From: Chitinivorax sp. PXF-14 | GTDB taxonomy: Bacteria; Pseudomonadota; Gammaproteobacteria; Burkholderiales; SCOH01 | Length of the DNA: 64,000 nucleotides | NCBI RefSeq assembly: GCF_040812015.1 | Contig: NZ_JBFNXJ010000008.1 | Span: forward strand, 1 to 64,000 | Direction of reading: 5' to 3' | Shown here: piece by piece, positions 53,950-62,072 of the stretch | Layout: each line of letters begins with the position of its first letter | Numbering within the stretch: position 1 is the first letter of the stretch | Notes under the pieces: generated by a model | Told to the model about the DNA's origin: nothing | Databases searched by the model: none | The model's input: the letters and a program-made list of their open reading frames with translations, nothing else | Position numbers and translations under genes: made by a program

Positions 53950-54537
53950 TCAACCGGGCAGGCCTGCGCGCTGCCTGACCGACCGGCGGGCCTCGTCCAA
54001 CATGCGGGTTGACCGCTCGTCATCGGCGATGCCACGTACGATCGCCATGGCGCCAACCATCTCGAACAGGATCGACGCCGCCAGCACCTCCGGCTCGGGC
54101 TGCGCCAGTCGGCGCAGCGTGCCGGCGATCTCCGCGATCATCATCTGTATGCCGACCTCGAAGCGTTGCCTGGCGGCAGGCGTCATGCGTGCCACGTCGC
54201 CGGACAGGGCGACGGCTGGGCATCCCTTGTCGCGCCGGTCGCGGTGCAGCGGGCTCAGGTAAAGGTCGATGTAGTCACCCATGCCCTTGACAGGGTCGGC
54301 ATTGGCAATAACCTTGTGCAACGCCGCCATCCGTTCTTCGAACATGTAGTCGATCGCCTCGACAAGCAGCGCATCCTTGGACTTGAAGTGGGCATAGAAG
54401 CCCCCGTGCGTCAGCCCGGCCTTGGACATCAGCGTGGCCACGCCGATCTTGTCCGGCCCGTACTGGCGAATGGCCTTGGCGGCCGCCATCACCACCTTGC
54501 GGTGCGTCCGCTGTTTATGTTCCGGGTCGTAGCGCAT
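53950..54537 (-). CDS. TetR-family repressor
   Basis: 195 residues. The N-terminal TetR helix-turn-helix (about 8-60) reads RKVVMAAAKAIRQYGPDKIG then LMSKAGLTHGGFYAHFKSKD. The C-terminal domain has the RDKGCPAVALSGDVARM segment of the YxaF/LmrA-like type. I use the start MRYDPEHKQRTHRK at 54537. It is divergent from the thioesterase gene, and matching operator-like repeats lie in front of each gene. Confidence 0.92.
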   Translation of the reverse strand: MRYDPEHKQRTHRKVVMAAAKAIRQYGPDKIGVATLMSKAGLTHGGFYAHFKSKDALLVEAIDYMFEERMAALHKVIANADPVKGMGDYIDLYLSPLHRDRRDKGCPAVALSGDVARMTPAARQRFEVGIQMMIAEIAGTLRRLAQPEPEVLAASILFEMVGAMAIVRGIADDERSTRMLDEARRSVRQRAGLPG

Positions 54538-54550
54538 GGCGATTCCATCG

Positions 54551-54574
54551 ATTCGATGATGACCATCATATTGT
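54551..54574. promoter_or_regulatory. TetR operator, repressor side
   Basis: CGATGATGACCATCATATTG lies 14-37 bp before the tetR start codon. It aligns base by base with the core of the site at 54825-54848 (TATGATGACCGTCATATTA). Confidence 0.65.
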
Positions 54575-54824
54575 GGCTGCCAGCCGCCGCCAAGCGCCCT
54601 GAACACCGCGACCGATGCCCGGGCCAGCTTGCCTTGCGCCATGGCGCCGCAGATTGGAGATCTGTCGCTGGGTGTATCACCGGCGCTTCGATCGGATTGG
54701 GAATGCCGTGACTATTGGGCCATGGTGCGAGCGCGGTCAGTCACAACTCGCATCATGGCGCTTTAGCATGATCATCGTCATGCAACTTGGGCAGGAGGGG
54801 CGCACTTGCACATCGCTGGTGACG

Positions 54825-54848
54825 ATAATATGATGACCGTCATATTAT
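54825..54848. promoter_or_regulatory. TetR operator, thioesterase side
   Basis: ATAATATGA-TGACCG-TCATATTAT is a perfect 9-bp inverted repeat with a 6-bp spacer. It lies upstream of the thioesterase gene and shares its core with the site before tetR. Confidence 0.72.
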
Positions 54849-54932
54849 TGGCGTCTAATGCACTGGAACCTGTATCAAGCGACGATCACCAAGAACGCCG
54901 CCTGCCCCCTACCCATCAAGGATCGTTTGCCC

Positions 54933-55712
54933 ATGACCACGCTCTCGCAACTCATCGACATTTTCTCGCCGACCACCCCGTTCACCCCACCCGCCAACTG
55001 GTTTCAAGGGCGAACCGCCTACGGTGGGTTGTCCGCCGCCCTGGCGCTGCAGGCGGTACTGGCTCAGCCCGACGGCGAGATGCCATCGCTGAGGTCGGCG
55101 CAGATCACTTACATCGCGCCGATGGCGGATGGGCTGACCTTCCAGGTACAAGCGCTGCGCCAGGGCAAGTCGGCTAGCTCGGTGGCGGTTGATTGCCTGG
55201 TCGACGGCTCGATTGCGTTGCGCGCCGCCTTCATCTTCGCCAACGCCCGCCAGAGCCGCTACCACCACGAGCTCACCGTCCGCCCCGAGGTCCGGGCACC
55301 TGAAAGCTATGCGCCGCCGCCCAGCAAGGCGCCGCTACCAATATTTTTCAGCAACTTCGACATACGTTTTGTCAGTGCCGCGGTGCCCGGCTCCGGCTCG
55401 GATACCCCCGAGCTGCTGGCCTGGGTCAGGCTCAGGGAGGCTGCTGGCGTGGCGCCGCAGGTGGCGCTGCTGGCGCTCGGCGACTGCCTGCCGCCTGCGA
55501 CCATGGCCTGCTTCACCGAGCCGGCCCCGATCAGCTCGATGAACTGGACCGTCGATTTCGTGCAGCAGCCGGCCGATACGACGGGCTGGTTCCTGCTGCG
55601 CTCGCGTAGCCTGCACGCGGGCGAGGGCTATTCCTACCAGCTGATGGAGGTGTGGGACGAGGCCGGCAAGCTGGTGATGATAGGCAGCCAGACGGTTGCG
55701 ATCTTTGCCTGA
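54933..55712 (+). CDS. Acyl-CoA thioesterase family protein (double hotdog)
   Basis: 259 residues of the TesB-like thioesterase group. The N-terminal hotdog half has NWFQGRTAYGGLSAALALQA and RSAQITYIAPMADGLTFQVQ; the C-terminal half has MNWTVDFVQQPADTTGWFLL, SRSLHAGEGYSYQLMEVWDE and LVMIGSQTVAIF. It would hydrolyse acyl-CoA of unknown chain type. I chose MTTLSQLIDIF at 54933 after AAGGAT. Regulation by the divergent TetR protein is likely. Confidence 0.88.
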   Translation: MTTLSQLIDIFSPTTPFTPPANWFQGRTAYGGLSAALALQAVLAQPDGEMPSLRSAQITYIAPMADGLTFQVQALRQGKSASSVAVDCLVDGSIALRAAFIFANARQSRYHHELTVRPEVRAPESYAPPPSKAPLPIFFSNFDIRFVSAAVPGSGSDTPELLAWVRLREAAGVAPQVALLALGDCLPPATMACFTEPAPISSMNWTVDFVQQPADTTGWFLLRSRSLHAGEGYSYQLMEVWDEAGKLVMIGSQTVAIFA

Positions 55713-55867
55713 GATGGGGAGCAGGCATCGTGGTTAGACGGCGCTCGACCCTGCTGCCGATGTTCCCGGCCAGGTGCGGGCCGTAGGCCACCTGCCCGCC
55801 GTTCGGGCGATGGCAAATCCGCCATCGCGTTCGCAAGCCGGCGATGAGCTGTGGTACATTGGGCCCC

Positions 55868-56227
55868 ATGTCGTGGGCCAAGTGGATCATCATTTGCTGG
55901 ATTGCCGTCTGCGTGCCGGTGGGCACGGTCATGGCGGCGCTGATGCCATGGTGCATCGACGGCAAGCCCGCGGCCGTGTCGCAGGCATCCATCGACCAGC
56001 ACGCGCACATGGCGCATGAGGCCAAGGCTGGCACCCATTCCCACGATGGCAAGTCCAAGTCGCATCAGGCCGCCTGCGAGAAGTGCGATCTCTGCAGCCA
56101 GGCCGCGCTCGATACGCCGGTGCTGCAGCTCCCGCCGCTGCCGCAGGCCCCGCAGTTCAACGCCCGCCTGGTGGCGTTGTCACCCCAGCACGTCCCCCAT
56201 CCGCTGTACCGACCTCCTTTAGCCTGA
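55868..56227 (+). CDS. Small exported His/Cys-rich protein
   Basis: 119 residues with an N-terminal hydrophobic segment (WAKWIIICWIAVCVPVGTVM) followed by a periplasmic part rich in His and Cys: HAHMAHEAKAGTHSHDGKS, then CEKCDLCSQAALD. The pattern suggests metal binding, and copper genes lie downstream. DUF2946-like proteins look similar, but I cannot fix the family. Confidence 0.65.
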   Translation: MSWAKWIIICWIAVCVPVGTVMAALMPWCIDGKPAAVSQASIDQHAHMAHEAKAGTHSHDGKSKSHQAACEKCDLCSQAALDTPVLQLPPLPQAPQFNARLVALSPQHVPHPLYRPPLA

Positions 56228-56453
56228 GCCCCGCCGCCCGCGCGCCAATTGCCGCCGGGTTGTCACTTGTCGCGTGCCGTCTGTCCGCGAGGCACGCTGT
56301 CGCGCCATCCATCGGCGTGAATCAGGTTTCACGAGGTTTTCATGTACACCATTTCCCCACGCCGAGCGTGGGTCGGACCAGAGCGCGCCTTGCGCATCGG
56401 CCCGACTGGCACGGCGTCACTGGCAGGCAGCGAGGCTAGCGGCTCGCCACGGC

Positions 56454-56467
56454 TTGACCTGAGTCAA
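56454..56467. promoter_or_regulatory. FNR-like box before the copper genes
   Basis: TTGACCTGAGTCAA is a symmetric site that differs from FNR consensus by one base per half (TTGAC for TTGAT). TATACT at 56489-56494 follows after 21 bp, close to the 22 bp of class II FNR promoters. A different regulator with TTGAC half-sites is possible. Confidence 0.45.
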
Positions 56468-56522
56468 CGCCGGGCGCCGCGGCCCGCCTATACTGGGGGC
56501 TCATTCTCGCGCCCCCGACCCG

Positions 56523-56942
56523 ATGCGGATCCTCAGAAAACACCTGCGCCAGCTCTGCTGCCTGATGGCCGCAGGATGGGTGTTTTCGCTCGCGCTGGCG
56601 GCGCTGCCGGGCTGCTTGCAGGCCGAGGCACTGGGCCAGCCCGGCCCAGTGGCGACCATGGCTGCGCGCCATATCGTCGGCGACGGCCACCCTGCGCATC
56701 CCGCACATTCCAACAGTGCGACGGCTGCCTGCACGAAGCACTGCGACGATGCCCAGGCCGGCACGGTCAAGCTACCGCCAGCCGACACGCCACTGGCCGC
56801 CGTATTCGTGTTGCTGGCCTACGGCCTGATGCAGTTCGCGCTGCAGTTGCGCGTGCGGCCCGCCAGGCCATGCTGGCCCGCCAGCTGGGCCGTGGTGGCC
56901 GCCCCGCCCGCTACCATCCGCTTCCACCGCTTCAACGATTAG
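56523..56942 (+). CDS. Small exported protein with C-terminal membrane helix
   Basis: 139 residues: signal peptide (LCCLMAAGWVFSLALAALPG), a His/Cys-containing middle (HIVGDGHPAHPAHSN, CTKHCDD) and a membrane helix (LAAVFVLLAYGLMQFALQL). The order is like that of small copper-associated periplasmic proteins found beside multicopper oxidases. The specific role is unknown. It is the first gene after the FNR-like promoter. Confidence 0.65.
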   Translation: MRILRKHLRQLCCLMAAGWVFSLALAALPGCLQAEALGQPGPVATMAARHIVGDGHPAHPAHSNSATAACTKHCDDAQAGTVKLPPADTPLAAVFVLLAYGLMQFALQLRVRPARPCWPASWAVVAAPPATIRFHRFND

Positions 56943-57054
56943 CCCTGCCCTCCCGCCCGGGCCACACGCTGCTCACCCTGGAGCGCCGCGCCTGGCCGGG
57001 TACTGCTATTCCGCTTTCCCTTTACTCAGTGTTTCAACCGACAGGAGTGTTGTC

Positions 57055-57486
57055 ATGAACAAGCCACTAGCCATTGTTACGTCTCTTGCCTTCATGCTGG
57101 CTGCCGGTGCGGCCTTTGCTGTCGATGAGCATCATCCCGAGCCGGCGAAGCCCGCCGCCACCGCCAAGAGCAAGACGGCCAAGCCAGCGCCATCGGCTGC
57201 GCAGATGGACGAGATGATGAAAAAAATGCAGGACATGCACGACAGGATGACGGCCGCCAAGACGCCCGAAGAACGCCAGCAGCTGATGAATGATCAGCGC
57301 AAGCTGATGCAGGACGGCATGGCGATGATGAAGGGCACCAGCGGCATGGGCTGCCCGATGATGGATGGCAAGGGCGGCGGCATGATGATGGGTGGCGACG
57401 CCATGGGCAAGCGCATGGACATGATGCAGCTGATGATGGAAATGATGATGGACCGCGAGGCGGGCACCATGCCCATGGCCAAGTAA
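57055..57486 (+). CDS. Met-rich periplasmic protein, probable copper binding
   Basis: 143 residues with a signal peptide (KPLAIVTSLAFMLAAGAAFA). The mature protein has an A/K/P-rich start and a methionine-dense second half (MDEMMKKMQDMHDRM, GMGCPMMDG, GGGMMMGGDAMG, MMQLMMEMMMD). Methionine clusters bind Cu(I) in CopC/CusF/PcoE-type proteins. Placed 25 bp before the multicopper oxidase gene. Confidence 0.75.
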   Translation: MNKPLAIVTSLAFMLAAGAAFAVDEHHPEPAKPAATAKSKTAKPAPSAAQMDEMMKKMQDMHDRMTAAKTPEERQQLMNDQRKLMQDGMAMMKGTSGMGCPMMDGKGGGMMMGGDAMGKRMDMMQLMMEMMMDREAGTMPMAK

Positions 57487-57511
57487 GCCATCCAGTCAGG
57501 ATACGATATTG

Positions 57512-58999
57512 ATGAATAGACGCGATTTTCTGGCCTCACTCGGGGGCCTCTCCCTCCTCGGCCTGGCGCCGGGCCGCGCCCAGGCTGGCACCATGCACGC
57601 CATGGCGCATGCCGTGGCCGCGCCGGTCGAGCTGGCGCCGCTCGATGCGCTGCCCGGCGGTGCTCCGCTTGGCGCGCTGACCCGGCTGGCCAATACCAGC
57701 GGCCAGCCGGGCCTGTTCCGCGCGACGCTGCGCGCGGCTCCGGTCAACATGCCCTTGATCGCCGCCGGCCAGACCGAGTTCTGGGCCTACAACGACGGCC
57801 TGCCCGGCCCGCTGATCGAGGTCAGCGAGGGCGATACCGTCGAGATCCTGTTCGAGAACCGGCTGCCGCGGGCGACGACGGTACATTGGCACGGCCTGCC
57901 GATCCCGCCCGAGCAGGACGGCAATCCGCAGGATCCGGTGCCGCCCGGCGGCCAGCGCCGCTACCGCTTCACGCTGCCCGTCGGCAGCGCCGGCACCTAC
58001 TGGTATCACCCGCACCCGCATGGCGACACGCCGGAGCAGGTCTACCGCGGCCTCGCCGGGCCCTTCGTGGTGCGCGCCAAGGCCGACCCGCTGGCCGGCA
58101 TCGCCGAGCGCCATGTACTGATCTCCGACCTCAAACTTGCCCGCGACGGCAGCATTGCGCCCAATGATGCCAATGACGAGATGAACGGCCGCGAAGGCCA
58201 GTTCGTGCTGGTCAACGGGCAGCATCGGCCGGTGATCGTTTTCGATGCGGCCGGGCGCGAGCGCTGGCGCGTGTGGAATGCCACCAGTGCGCGCTACCTG
58301 CAGCTCACCCTGCCGGGCGCCACGCTGACGCTGGTCGGCACCGATGGCGGGCTGCTGGAGAAGCCGCAGGCCGGCCTCGGCGAGCTACTGCTGGCGCCGG
58401 GCCAGCGCGTCGAGCTGATCGTCGATGCCGGCACGGCGGGCGGCATGGCCGAGCTGGTCGCCGCCCCCTATGCGCGCGGCAAGATGGGCGATGTGGCGCC
58501 GGACCAGCCGGTGCGCCTGCTGAGCGTCGATTTCGGCAGCCCGCGGGCCACAGTACCCGCGCCGCTGCCCGCCACGCTGGCCCGCATCGATGCGCTGGGC
58601 AAGCCACGGGCCGGGAAGCGCGTGGTGTTCAGCGAACGGATGTCGATGGCCGGCGGGCAGCACAGCATGACCTTCCTGATCAACGGCAGGCTGTTCGACA
58701 TGAAGCGCATCGACTTCGTCAGCCGTGCCGGCCAGGTCGAGCTGTGGGAAATCGCCAACGAGGCTGACATGGATCACCCCTTCCACATCCACGGCACGCA
58801 GTTCCAGGTGGTCGAGCGCGTGCAGGATGGCAAGACGGTGAAGGCGCCTTACCGCGCCTGGCACGACACCATCAACGTCAAGCCCGGTGAGACCGTGCGC
58901 ATCAAGCTGGTGCAGCACTTCAAGGGTATCCGCATGTTCCATTGCCACATTCTCGAACACGAGGGCGCCGGCATGATGGGACAGCTCAGGGTCGTGTGA
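57512..58999 (+). CDS. Multicopper oxidase, Tat-exported
   Basis: 495 residues. A Tat signal (MMNRRDFLASLGGLSLLGLA) exports the folded enzyme. Copper sites: TVHWHGLPIP and YWYHPHPHGDT in the first cupredoxin domain, HPFHIHGTQFQV and FHCHILEHEGAGMMGQL in the last, giving the type 1 Cys-His-Met and the trinuclear centre. It is a CueO/SufI-like laccase, likely oxidising Cu(I) in the periplasm. No long Met-rich insert like that of CueO is seen; the separate Met-rich protein upstream may serve this need. Confidence 0.92.
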   Translation: MNRRDFLASLGGLSLLGLAPGRAQAGTMHAMAHAVAAPVELAPLDALPGGAPLGALTRLANTSGQPGLFRATLRAAPVNMPLIAAGQTEFWAYNDGLPGPLIEVSEGDTVEILFENRLPRATTVHWHGLPIPPEQDGNPQDPVPPGGQRRYRFTLPVGSAGTYWYHPHPHGDTPEQVYRGLAGPFVVRAKADPLAGIAERHVLISDLKLARDGSIAPNDANDEMNGREGQFVLVNGQHRPVIVFDAAGRERWRVWNATSARYLQLTLPGATLTLVGTDGGLLEKPQAGLGELLLAPGQRVELIVDAGTAGGMAELVAAPYARGKMGDVAPDQPVRLLSVDFGSPRATVPAPLPATLARIDALGKPRAGKRVVFSERMSMAGGQHSMTFLINGRLFDMKRIDFVSRAGQVELWEIANEADMDHPFHIHGTQFQVVERVQDGKTVKAPYRAWHDTINVKPGETVRIKLVQHFKGIRMFHCHILEHEGAGMMGQLRVV

Positions 59000-59061
59000 G
59001 CCCGTATCAAACCGTCAGGGCCGGCTGCCGTGCCGGCCATTGCTGAAAACAGGAGTGACAG

Positions 59062-59493
59062 ATGAGCAAATTACGTACCTTCTTTGCAACCCTCGCGCTG
59101 GTCGCACCATTGGTGCAGGCCGCCACGCCGGTAACCCTCTACAAGAGCCCGACCTGCGGCTGCTGCGAGGCCTATGTGAGCTACCTCAAGGCCAACGGCT
59201 TCGATGTCGAGGCGATCAACAGCAACGACATGGACCGCATCAAGCAGGCGCACCGTGTCGGCAACCTCAACAGCTGCCACACGGCGCTGATCGGCGGCTA
59301 CGTGGTCGAGGGCCATGTGCCGGTCGCGGCAATCCAGAAACTGCTGCGTGACAGGCCGAAACTCGTCGGCATCAGCGTGCCGGGCATGCCGGCGAACTCG
59401 CCCGGCATGGGCGAGATGAAGCCCGGCACGCTGACTGTCTACGCCATCGCGCAGCAGGAACGCGCCAAGCCTGCCGTGTTCTCCGTCGAATAA
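59062..59493 (+). CDS. DUF411 periplasmic metal-binding protein
   Basis: 143 residues with a signal peptide (LRTFFATLALVAPLVQA). The DUF411 motif YKSPTCGCCEAYVSYL gives a CxCC metal site, followed by NDMDRIKQAHRVG, SCHTALIGGYVVEGHVP and GISVPGMPANSPGM. DUF411 proteins are thioredoxin-like and occur with copper resistance genes. It lies 62 bp after the oxidase. Confidence 0.9.
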   Translation: MSKLRTFFATLALVAPLVQAATPVTLYKSPTCGCCEAYVSYLKANGFDVEAINSNDMDRIKQAHRVGNLNSCHTALIGGYVVEGHVPVAAIQKLLRDRPKLVGISVPGMPANSPGMGEMKPGTLTVYAIAQQERAKPAVFSVE

Positions 59494-59521
59494 ACCCACC
59501 ACCATCAAGGAACGTCAAATC

Positions 59522-60532
59522 ATGCGAAATACAGTGAAACTGGCCATTGCCTGCGCCATGCTGAGCCTGGGCTGGGCCGTGGCCGCGCCGAGCGGCACCG
59601 TCTACACCGCCAACGAGCGCGATGGCTCGGTCAGTCAGGTCGACCTTGCCAGCGGGCAAGTCGTCACCGTCAAGCTCGACATCGTGCCGCACAATGTACA
59701 GGTGTCGCCGGACGGCAAATGGCTGCTGGCCACCGGCATGCCCGCGCATGGCGGGCACCAGGGGCATGGCGGCCATGGTGGCGGCGGTGGGCTGCTCGAA
59801 GTATTCAGCACCACCGGATTCGATCAACCGCTGTTCACGCTGCCCGCCGGCGATCACCCGGCCCACGTGGTGACGGATCAGGCCGGCAAGCGCGCCTTCG
59901 TGACGGATTCGGCAGCCGACGAGGTGCAGGTGTTCGACCTCGACACGCGCAGCCGCGTCGGCGCGGTCAAGACCGGAAAATTCCCGCACGGCCTGCGGCT
60001 GAGCCCCGACGGCAAGACCTTGTACGTAGCGAACATGAAGAGCAACAGCGTGTCGGTGATCGACACGGAGCGCGCCGCCGAGGTCGCCCGCATCCCGGTC
60101 GGCAAGGCGCCGGTGCAGGTCGGCTTTGCGCCGGGCGGCAACGAAGCCTATGTCTCGCTGAGCGGCGAAAACCGGCTCGGCATCATCGACACCGCCACGC
60201 GCAAACTGGTCGCCAAGCTGCCGGTCGGCCGCCTGCCCATCCAGATGTACGCCACACCGGACGGCAAGCAGCTCTATGTCGCCAACCAGGGCAGCACCAG
60301 TCAGCCCGACGACCGGGTATCGGTCATCGACCCGGCCGCCCGCAAGGTCCTCGCCACGCTGACCACCGGCAAGGGCGCGCACGGCGTGGCGATCAGCCGC
60401 GACGGCGCCTATGCCTTCGTCAGCAATATCGAGGCGGGCACCTTTTCGGTCATCGACACGGCAAGCAGGCAGGTGATCGCGACGCACCATGTCGGCGCGG
60501 GCCCGAACGGCATCAGCTATCGGCCGGACTGA
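59522..60532 (+). CDS. YVTN/YncE-family beta-propeller protein, periplasmic
   Basis: 336 residues with a signal peptide (cleaved about residue 20). Repeated blades contain SPDGKTLYVAN-type motifs: VQVSPDGKWLLATG, LRLSPDGKTLYVANMKS, QMYATPDGKQLYVANQG, AISRDGAYAFVSN. A His/Gly insert (HGGHQGHGGHGGGG) may bind metal. Function is unknown; it follows DUF411 by 28 bp and likely belongs to the copper operon. Confidence 0.88.
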   Translation: MRNTVKLAIACAMLSLGWAVAAPSGTVYTANERDGSVSQVDLASGQVVTVKLDIVPHNVQVSPDGKWLLATGMPAHGGHQGHGGHGGGGGLLEVFSTTGFDQPLFTLPAGDHPAHVVTDQAGKRAFVTDSAADEVQVFDLDTRSRVGAVKTGKFPHGLRLSPDGKTLYVANMKSNSVSVIDTERAAEVARIPVGKAPVQVGFAPGGNEAYVSLSGENRLGIIDTATRKLVAKLPVGRLPIQMYATPDGKQLYVANQGSTSQPDDRVSVIDPAARKVLATLTTGKGAHGVAISRDGAYAFVSNIEAGTFSVIDTASRQVIATHHVGAGPNGISYRPD

Positions 60533-60706
60533 GCCTGGTGCAGCCCGCCCCTCTTCCCGCATGACGAAGGCCGCCATCCGGCGGCGCCCCCGGCGGCCCG
60601 CACGGGCCGCCTTCATTGGGGCATGAGGGCCGGCTCTGGGACGTGAGCAGGTGTCGATGGCTTGCCCGAGCCATCTAAGGTCAGGCTCGATTGCGGGGTG
60701 GCCGCG

Positions 60707-61255
60707 CTAATCCGCGGCCGTCTCAACATCGTAGTAAATCGACAATGGGGATAGCGCGCCCCTGGCGGCCTGGGGCCTGATGGTGCGCGACTGGGTGAAC
60801 AGGAAATGCAGGAAGGGCAGCCACTCCGTCTGCATCGCGAGTGACGATGCCCCCCGGCTCTGGCTCAACGCGTCATGCAGGCGCAGCAAATGGGCCGCCA
60901 GCAGCGGATCTTCGATCATCGTGCCCGCGAGCTCCGGCTCGCAGCTGGTGCCCGTCAGCTCTTCGGCGATGTCGCGCAGCAGATTGGCCGACACGCGAAA
61001 CGTCTTGAGCGTATAGGGCTCCCCGCCGCTGCTCACGCCGTCGTGAATCTCGCCTGGCGGCATCAGCGAAATGCGCCCGGGCCCGAGCAGCACCGCCTCG
61101 CCGTTCACACATTGCCGTTGAATGCCACGCGTCACCAGCCCGACATGGTAGTCGAGATGGCAGTGGCGATCGAAGCTGAACGCCGAGAAATATCACTCCC
61201 CCAGGACCAGCCCCGGTACATCGGCGATACGTTGGTACTGGATGTCGTCTTTCAT
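60707..61255 (-). pseudogene. Decayed AraC-type regulator (ligand-binding part only)
   Basis: Read on the minus strand, MKDDIQYQRIADVPGLVLGE is followed by an in-frame TGA (61193-61195), then YFSAFSFDRHCHLDYHVGLV, the conserved start of AraC-type cupin domains. The frame continues to EWLPFLHFLFTQSRTIRPQA and ends shortly after, without the two helix-turn-helix motifs. Both the internal stop and the missing DNA-binding domain show loss of function. Confidence 0.75.
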
Positions 61256-61539
61256 GTCGGGAGCCATTCTCCCTCCCGCTTGGGGGTCGAATGGCGACAT
61301 GGCCAAAACACTATCGTAGCGCAGCTTGGCCCCTTGGCAGTGTCAGCCGCGCGTTGCCATCTAAGGCCCCGGCGGTGGGCTGTGATGGCCTCCCCACGCG
61401 GGCCCGAGAATGTCAATAAATAACCCATGATTGTCAACGGCAACTCTGTCTGGGATGGGCGCCAGCCGGCAAACTTGGCGCCATAACCACACAATACCCG
61501 CCAGACGATAGGGCGCGGATTGAACACCCAAGGAGACAC

Positions 61540-62058
61540 ATGTCAACGACGCTTTCCCGCCGGACCTTCCTCAAGGCCGGCATTTTCGGGGGGCTGGCAC
61601 TCGTCACGGCGGGCGGTATCTACCGCCTCACGCATGCAGCCGACACGCCACGCCATTTCACGCTCGATGCCGATGCCCGCGCCATCCTCGCGGCAGTGGC
61701 ACCGGTGATCCTGGCGGGTGCGATCAAGCATGGCGAGCCCGATGTCGAGGCCGCCGTCGAGCGCACCCATAAGACGATCCTGGCCTTACCGCTGGCGACG
61801 CAGAAGGAAATCCAGGACCTGTTCGCGCTGCTCGCGCTGACGGCCACACGGCGCTTTCTCGCCGGCCTGTCGGCCGACTGGGCCGATGCCCCGCCGGCGG
61901 AGATCGCTGCCTTCCTGCAGCGCTGGCGCGTACACAGCCTCGGCACGCTGCAGACCATCTACCACGCGCTGCACGATCTCGTGATCGGCGGCTGGTATGG
62001 CGACGAATCGACCTGGGACGCCATCGGCTATCCCGGCCCGCTCAAAGCACTCAGCTGA
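61540..62058 (+). CDS. Tat-signal protein, GMC dehydrogenase small subunit type
   Basis: 172 residues. A Tat signal (TLSRRTFLKAGIFGGLAL) is followed by a helical domain similar to gluconate 2-dehydrogenase subunit 3 and related small partners of GMC oxidoreductases (HFTLDADARAILAAVAPVIL, WRVHSLGTLQTIYHALHDLV, GGWYGDESTWDAIGYPGP). It would carry the flavoprotein through the Tat system. The GMC gene starts 14 bp downstream. Confidence 0.82.
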   Translation: MSTTLSRRTFLKAGIFGGLALVTAGGIYRLTHAADTPRHFTLDADARAILAAVAPVILAGAIKHGEPDVEAAVERTHKTILALPLATQKEIQDLFALLALTATRRFLAGLSADWADAPPAEIAAFLQRWRVHSLGTLQTIYHALHDLVIGGWYGDESTWDAIGYPGPLKALS

Positions 62059-62072
62059 ACAAGGCAGACACC

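Noticed and set aside
56454-56494. MerR/CueR-type copper promoter
   Set aside because: CueR promoters have a 19-20 bp spacer between -35 and -10; here TTGACC to TATACT is 29 bp, so an FNR-like box fits better.
56342-57058. A 238-codon open frame overlapping the small exported protein at 56523
   Set aside because: Arg/Pro/Gly-rich composition with no motif; the overlapping frame has a clear signal peptide and metal-binding residues.
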